This document shows, piece after piece, positions 60,442-64,000 of a DNA stretch of 64,000 bases. Under the pieces are notes generated by a model. That model was not told the DNA's origin. It made no database searches and worked only from the letters and a program-made list of their open reading frames with translations. Every line of letters begins with the position of its first letter. Position 1 is the stretch's first letter. A program made the translations under genes and the position numbers. The DNA is taken from positions 3,806,501 to 3,870,500 of the forward strand of contig NZ_AP014809.1 of assembly GCF_002355515.1 (NCBI RefSeq), read 5' to 3'. This DNA is from Methylorubrum populi (GTDB lineage Bacteria > Pseudomonadota > Alphaproteobacteria > Rhizobiales > Beijerinckiaceae).

Positions 60442-60783
60442 CTACTCGCAGACCTCGACGCGGCGATAGGTGAACTCGACCTCGTCGAGCCAGACCTTGC
60501 GGCGCTCGTAGTGGCAGATCGGGCCGCGGCGCGGCGGCGGCGCGACGTAGACCGGCTCCTCCTCGACATAGACCCGGCGCGCGGGCGGCGGGGGCGGCGG
60601 CGCGGCACCGTTCAGGAGCGCGCCGACGGCCAGACCGCCGATGACGCCGGCCGCCGCGCCGCCGATCAGGGCGCCGTTGCGGCCGTCGCGGGCTTGAGCC
60701 GGGACAGCGGAGAGGAGGGCGGCGCCGAGAAGCGCCGCGCAGACGCCCTTTCGGGCGAGGACGGGGAGGGACAGGGCGGGCAC
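60442..60783 (-). CDS. Small exported protein with glycine-rich (glycine-zipper-like) helix
   Basis: A 113-residue protein. Signal peptide (cleavage near AQA, about 31), then GALIGGAAAGVIGGLAVGALL, a glycine-zipper-like helix, a Pro-rich stretch and a C-terminal YRRVEVCE with two cysteines in all. Resembles small envelope proteins of Hyphomicrobiales. The start is GTG 60783 with AAGGAT 8 nt upstream; TTG 60804 is the alternative. Confidence 0.7.
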   Translation of the reverse strand: MPALSLPVLARKGVCAALLGAALLSAVPAQARDGRNGALIGGAAAGVIGGLAVGALLNGAAPPPPPPARRVYVEEEPVYVAPPPRRGPICHYERRKVWLDEVEFTYRRVEVCE

Positions 60784-60880
60784 GAAAACCGATCCTTTGG
60801 ACAACCGGACTGATCAGGCACGTGGACCCGAGATAATCCGGTCAAGCTTAAGGATTGGCGAACGGCCCGTTGCTCCCGGT

Positions 60881-61555
60881 TCAGATCACCGCGTCGAGAG
60901 ACTTCACGACCGCGCGAGGCGGCTGATCCGGGTACTCGTCGGGCTGCGCCTTGCGGTTCACCCACACCGCGTCGAAACCGAAGGCCGTGGCACCCGCGAT
61001 GTCCCAGCGGTTCGAGGAAAAGAACAACACGTCGTCCCGCGCCGTGCCGAGCCGTTCGAGGACCAGCTGATAGGCGGCGGGCGCCGTCTTGAAAGTCCGC
61101 ACGGGATCGACCGAGAGCACCGCGTCGAGCCGCGCCCCCAGATCCGCCGAGGCCACCGCCCGCTCCAGCATCGTGGCATTGCCGTTGGAGAATAGGGCGG
61201 TCTTCACGCCCCGCCCGCGCAGACGCTCCAGCACGCCGGGCACCTCGCCGTAGGCATCGAGCTCGCGATAGGCGTCGAGGAGCTGTTCCCGGAAAGCCCG
61301 GTCGATCTCGGGATGCTTGGCCAGGGCGAAGTCGAGGGCGCGCGCGGTCAGGTCCCAGAAGCCGACATAGCGGCCCATCAGGCCGTGAACCCAGGAATAT
61401 TCGAGCTGCTTGGTCCGCCACAGCTCGGACAGGCTTTCCGCCCGCGGCCCGAGCGCGTCGGCATGGCGTTGAACGGCCGAATGCACGTCGAACAGCGTGC
61501 CGTAGGCGTCGAACACGGCGTGGCTCTTGCCGGCCAGGAGATCGGGATCGCTCAT
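60881..61555 (-). CDS. (S)-2-haloacid dehalogenase-like HAD hydrolase (type II)
   Basis: A 224-residue protein of the L-2-haloacid dehalogenase family. Nucleophile D16 in VFDAYGTLFDV; the family's other catalytic residues appear in LWRTKQLEYSWV, FSNGNATML, TFKTAPAAYQL and FFSSNRWDIAGATAFGF. The set, including the N and D of SSNRWD, matches active dehalogenases, so hydrolytic removal of halogen from 2-haloacids is plausible; many relatives have other or unknown substrates. 30 bp downstream of murJ. Confidence 0.85.
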   Translation of the reverse strand: MSDPDLLAGKSHAVFDAYGTLFDVHSAVQRHADALGPRAESLSELWRTKQLEYSWVHGLMGRYVGFWDLTARALDFALAKHPEIDRAFREQLLDAYRELDAYGEVPGVLERLRGRGVKTALFSNGNATMLERAVASADLGARLDAVLSVDPVRTFKTAPAAYQLVLERLGTARDDVLFFSSNRWDIAGATAFGFDAVWVNRKAQPDEYPDQPPRAVVKSLDAVI

Positions 61556-61585
61556 GCGGCCTGAGATGGGGCGGGCCCGGCGGAG

Positions 61586-63115
61586 CTACCTGCGACGCAA
61601 GCGCACGCCGAAGGTCCCCATCACCGCGATCAGCGTGCCGGCATAGGCCAGCGCCCCGGCGATGCCGAGGACGCCGAGCACGGCGATCTCACGCAGGTGG
61701 GGCAGGGGGGGCACGATCCGCTCGGCGAAGGGCAGGCCGTAGATGGCCAGCCCCGCCAGCACCGCGCTCGCCACCACCACAGCGGCGACGGTGACGCCGA
61801 ACACCCGCCCCGGCGCGGTCCAGCCGCGGCGCAGCGCCAGCCCGTAGAGCAGGGCGAGGTTGATCCACTGACTGACCGCGGTGGCGAGCGCGAGGCCGGC
61901 GACGCCGTAGGGGCCGGTGAGCACGAGCTTCAGCGCCACGTTGACGGCGAGCGCCGTCAGCGAGGCGTAGAGCGGCGTCGTGGTGTCCTGCCGGGCATTG
62001 AAGCTCGCCACCGCCGAGCGCACCAGCACCACGGCCGGCAGGGCCAGCCCGTAGGCCGCGAGCACGGAGGCCGCGCGTGCGGCGTCCTCGGCGGTGAAGG
62101 CGCCGCGCTGGAACAGGGCCGCCATGATCAGCCCCGGCAGGGTCAGGAAGGCGATCGCGAAGGGGGCCGAGAGCGCCAGAGAGAAGCCGGCGGCCCGGTT
62201 CTGCGCCGCGTGCGCGCCGGCCACGTCGCCCGCGGCGATGCGCCGGCTCATCTCGGGCAGGAGCACGGTGCCGGCGGCGATGGCGATGACGCCGAAGGGC
62301 AGCTGGTAGATCCGGTCGGCGTAGTAGAGCGCCGAGACCGCGCCGGTCGGCAGGAAGCTCGCGATGATGGTGTCGGCAAACGTCGCGATCTGGAAACCGG
62401 CCGAGCCGATCACCGCCGGCCCCAGGATCTTGAAGAACCGGACCATGTCGGGATCGCGCAGGACGGGCTTCGTCAGTTGCGGGGCGTAGGCGCGGCGCCT
62501 CGCATCCCACCAGACCAGCGCAAATTGCAGCACCCCGGACACCGAGACGCCCCAGGCCGCGGCGTAGGCCGCGTTCGGGAACAGGAAGGCCAGCCCCAGC
62601 GCCACCAGCATCGCGAGGTTGAGCAGGACCGGCGCGCCGGCCGCGGCGGCGAAGCGGCGATGCGCGTTGAGGATGCCGGAGAACAGCGTCACCAGCGTCA
62701 TGAACAGCAGGTAGGGGAAGGTGATCCGCGTCAGGCTCACGGCGAGCGCAAACCGCTCCCCGTCCTCGGAAAAGCCCGGTGCCAGCGCCCGCACGATCCA
62801 AGGCATCGCCGGGAGCGCCAGCGCCAGCAGCGCCACCTGCACGATCAGCATCAGGGTGAAGACACGGTCGGCGAAGCGCGCGGCAGCCCCCGCCTCGCCC
62901 GCCTGCTCCAGATGGGTGTAGGCCGGCACGAAGGCGGTGTTGAACGCGCCCTCGCCGAAGATCGCCCGGAAATGGTTGGGCAGGCGGAAGGCGACGACGA
63001 AGGCATCCGCCATCGGCCCGGCGCCCATCACGGCGGCGGTGACCACGTCGCGGGCAAAGCCCGTTACCCGCGAGACCAGCGTCCAGCCGCCGACGGAGAG
63101 GATCGAGCGGATCAT
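61586..63115 (-). CDS. murJ: Lipid II flippase MurJ (MviN)
   Basis: A 509-residue MATE-like polytopic protein with about fourteen membrane helices that flips lipid II across the inner membrane for peptidoglycan synthesis. Family sequence is evident from the start: TLVSRVTGFARDVVTAAVMG and FRLPNHFRAIFGEGAFNTAFVPAY, followed later by RIYQLPFGVIAIAAGTVLLPEMSRR. The ATG is preceded by seven A residues instead of a Shine-Dalgarno sequence. It probably forms an operon with the downstream dehalogenase-like gene. Confidence 0.95.
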   Translation of the reverse strand: MIRSILSVGGWTLVSRVTGFARDVVTAAVMGAGPMADAFVVAFRLPNHFRAIFGEGAFNTAFVPAYTHLEQAGEAGAAARFADRVFTLMLIVQVALLALALPAMPWIVRALAPGFSEDGERFALAVSLTRITFPYLLFMTLVTLFSGILNAHRRFAAAAGAPVLLNLAMLVALGLAFLFPNAAYAAAWGVSVSGVLQFALVWWDARRRAYAPQLTKPVLRDPDMVRFFKILGPAVIGSAGFQIATFADTIIASFLPTGAVSALYYADRIYQLPFGVIAIAAGTVLLPEMSRRIAAGDVAGAHAAQNRAAGFSLALSAPFAIAFLTLPGLIMAALFQRGAFTAEDAARAASVLAAYGLALPAVVLVRSAVASFNARQDTTTPLYASLTALAVNVALKLVLTGPYGVAGLALATAVSQWINLALLYGLALRRGWTAPGRVFGVTVAAVVVASAVLAGLAIYGLPFAERIVPPLPHLREIAVLGVLGIAGALAYAGTLIAVMGTFGVRLRRR

Positions 63116-63159
63116 TTTTTTGGCAGACGATCCCGTGCGAACAGTCGATCCCGCTCAAG

Positions 63160-63269
63160 CCCTCATCCTGAGGTGCCGCGTAGCGGCCTCGAAGGATCCT
63201 CCAGGGATCGCACGCGAACTGGAAGCTCCTTCGAGGCCGACGCTGCGCGCCGGCACCTCAGGATGAGGG
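63160..63269. repeat. Long inverted repeat upstream of murJ
   Basis: The left arm CCCTCATCCTGAGGTGCCG continues to CGGCCTCGAAGGATCCTCCAG. The right arm, read in reverse complement, is CCCTCATCCTGAGGTGCCGG and then GGCCTCGAAGGAGCTTCCAG. Arms of about 45 bp with a 15-20 bp centre. This type is a widespread dispersed palindrome in Hyphomicrobiales. The 289-bp gap 63116-63404 otherwise holds only the superoxide dismutase terminator. Confidence 0.8.
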
Positions 63270-63347
63270 CCTGGATAGGATGGCCTACCGGGGCAGTACG
63301 CCCGTCAGACGCGGCACGACAATGACCGGAGGGTCACGGCGCGCATG

Positions 63348-63379
63348 AAAAAGCCGCCCCGTCGGCGAACGGGGCGGCT
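63348..63379 (-). terminator. Intrinsic terminator of the superoxide dismutase gene
   Basis: On the minus strand AGCCGCCCCG pairs with CGGGGCGGCT over 10 bp around an 8-nt loop, followed by TTTTTC. 25 bp after the stop codon. Confidence 0.9.
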
Positions 63380-63404
63380 GCATCAGACCGGTCTGCGAGG
63401 CCGA

Positions 63405-64000
63405 TCAGGCCTTGGCTTCCCCGTACAGCTTCTCGACGTATTCCCAGTTCACGAGATTCTCGATGAACGCCTTGAGGTAGTCGGGGCGACGGTTGCGGTA
63501 GTCGATGTAGTAGGAGTGCTCCCACACGTCGACGCCGAGGATCGGCTTGGCGCCGTGGACCAGCGGGTTCTCGCCGTTCGGGGTCTTCAGGATCGCGAGC
63601 TTGCCGTCCTTGACCGCGAGCCAGGCCCAGCCCGAGCCGAACTGGCCGACGCCGGCCTGGATGAAGTCGGCCTTGAACTTCTCGTAGCCGCCGAGATCCT
63701 CGTCGATCTTACGCGCGAGCTCGGCCGGGGGCTGGCCGCCGCCGTTGGGCTTCATCCAGTTCCAGAAATGGAGGTGGTTGTAGTGCTGGCCGGCGTTGTT
63801 GAAGAGCGCCTGATTGGTGTTGTAGCTCGCCTTGACGATCTCTTCGACGCTCTTGCCCGCGAGGTCGGTGCCCTCCAGCAGCTTGTTGCCGGTATCGACA
63901 TAGGCCTTGTGATGCTTGTCGTGGTGGAACTCGAGGGTTTCCTTCGACATGTACGGGCCCAGCGCGTCGTAGGCGTAGGGCAGCTCGGGCAGGGTGAACG
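63405..64000 (-). CDS. Superoxide dismutase, Fe/Mn family (5' end cut by window edge)
   Basis: The visible 198 residues lack only the first few of a normal SOD, whose start lies beyond base 64000. The reading frame enters at FTLPELPYAYDALGPYM, typical for the family. Metal ligands are seen in LEFHHDKHHKAY, NNAGQHYNHLHFWNW and the C-terminal VDVWEHSYYIDYRNRRPDYL. It dismutes superoxide in the cytoplasm. The QFGSGWAWLAV stretch and residues near the metal favour the Fe or cambialistic type, but metal choice is not secure. Confidence 0.93.
   Translation of the reverse strand, partial: FTLPELPYAYDALGPYMSKETLEFHHDKHHKAYVDTGNKLLEGTDLAGKSVEEIVKASYNTNQALFNNAGQHYNHLHFWNWMKPNGGGQPPAELARKIDEDLGGYEKFKADFIQAGVGQFGSGWAWLAVKDGKLAILKTPNGENPLVHGAKPILGVDVWEHSYYIDYRNRRPDYLKAFIENLVNWEYVEKLYGEAKA

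Overview
This 64 kb window is high-GC chromosomal DNA of an alphaproteobacterium. It most resembles the Hyphomicrobiales genus Methylobacterium/Methylorubrum. Reasons: the cytochrome aa3 assembly cluster has alphaproteobacterial order (ctaC-ctaD-ctaB-small protein-ctaG-ctaE-DUF983-surf1-thrC-M16 peptidase); there is a CpdR/PodJ-type cell-cycle gene set; there is an FdhF/YdeP-type oxidoreductase like formate dehydrogenase 4 of methylotrophs, with fdhD in the same window; and a family of short palindromic intergenic repeats is present. The genus is inferred from gene content, not proven. I see no rRNA, tRNA, CRISPR array, insertion sequence or prophage. Coding is dense and almost entirely core metabolism.

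Layout. 1-5.8 kb: fatty-acid beta-oxidation genes on the minus strand (acyl-CoA dehydrogenase, thiolase, start of an enoyl-CoA hydratase/hydroxyacyl-CoA dehydrogenase), interrupted by an EAL phosphodiesterase and a DUF2059 protein. 6-9.5 kb: a large PodJ-like polar organizer with Sel1 repeats. 9.5-14.3 kb: a small secreted protein, an AlgX-like O-acetyltransferase, a coupled 2H phosphoesterase/PAP2 phosphatase pair and a Tat-exported Gfo/Idh/MocA oxidoreductase. 14.4-24.5 kb: M16 peptidase, threonine synthase and the whole cytochrome c oxidase operon. 24.7-33.6 kb: fdhD, a repeat-rich exported protein, and glutamate synthase gltB-gltD. 33.6-39.5 kb: an exported metallo-beta-lactamase-fold hydrolase, a NarX/NarL-like two-component pair, the FdhF/YdeP-type molybdoenzyme and a divergent 82-residue membrane protein. 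39.5-44.5 kb: SGNH hydrolase, lytic transglycosylase, galE, galU and a candidate small RNA. 44.5-49.3 kb: N-formylglutamate amidohydrolase, cpdR, grxC, nitrilase-family amidase, DUF1178, msrA, YqhA-like membrane protein. 49.3-54.6 kb: mepA, PRC-barrel protein, nhaA, tlpA and argH. 54.6-64 kb: small proteins, IalB family, an unrecognised 285-residue protein, two HAD hydrolases, a NodU-type carbamoyltransferase, murJ and a superoxide dismutase cut by the window end.

How the genes work together. The cta operon makes and assembles cytochrome aa3: subunits I-III, heme O synthase, the CuB chaperone CtaG and SURF1. TlpA further along is a known CuA-maturation reductant in relatives. FdhD is the sulfurtransferase that activates bis-MGD formate dehydrogenases, so it may serve the FdhF-like enzyme here. 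That enzyme sits beside its own sensor kinase/response regulator and a perfect palindrome. CpdR and the PodJ-like protein belong to the polar cell-cycle circuit. Both are preceded by nearly identical CtrA-like boxes that share the bases TTTACCAAG, the strongest regulatory link I found.

Most interesting for follow-up: the paired CtrA-like boxes, the candidate sRNA with a UUCG-tetraloop terminator and an anti-Shine-Dalgarno loop downstream of galU, the FdhF-like locus with its tiny membrane partner, the lone carbamoyltransferase neighbourhood, and three copies of one imperfect-palindrome repeat. I did not find a clear previously undescribed multi-gene system.
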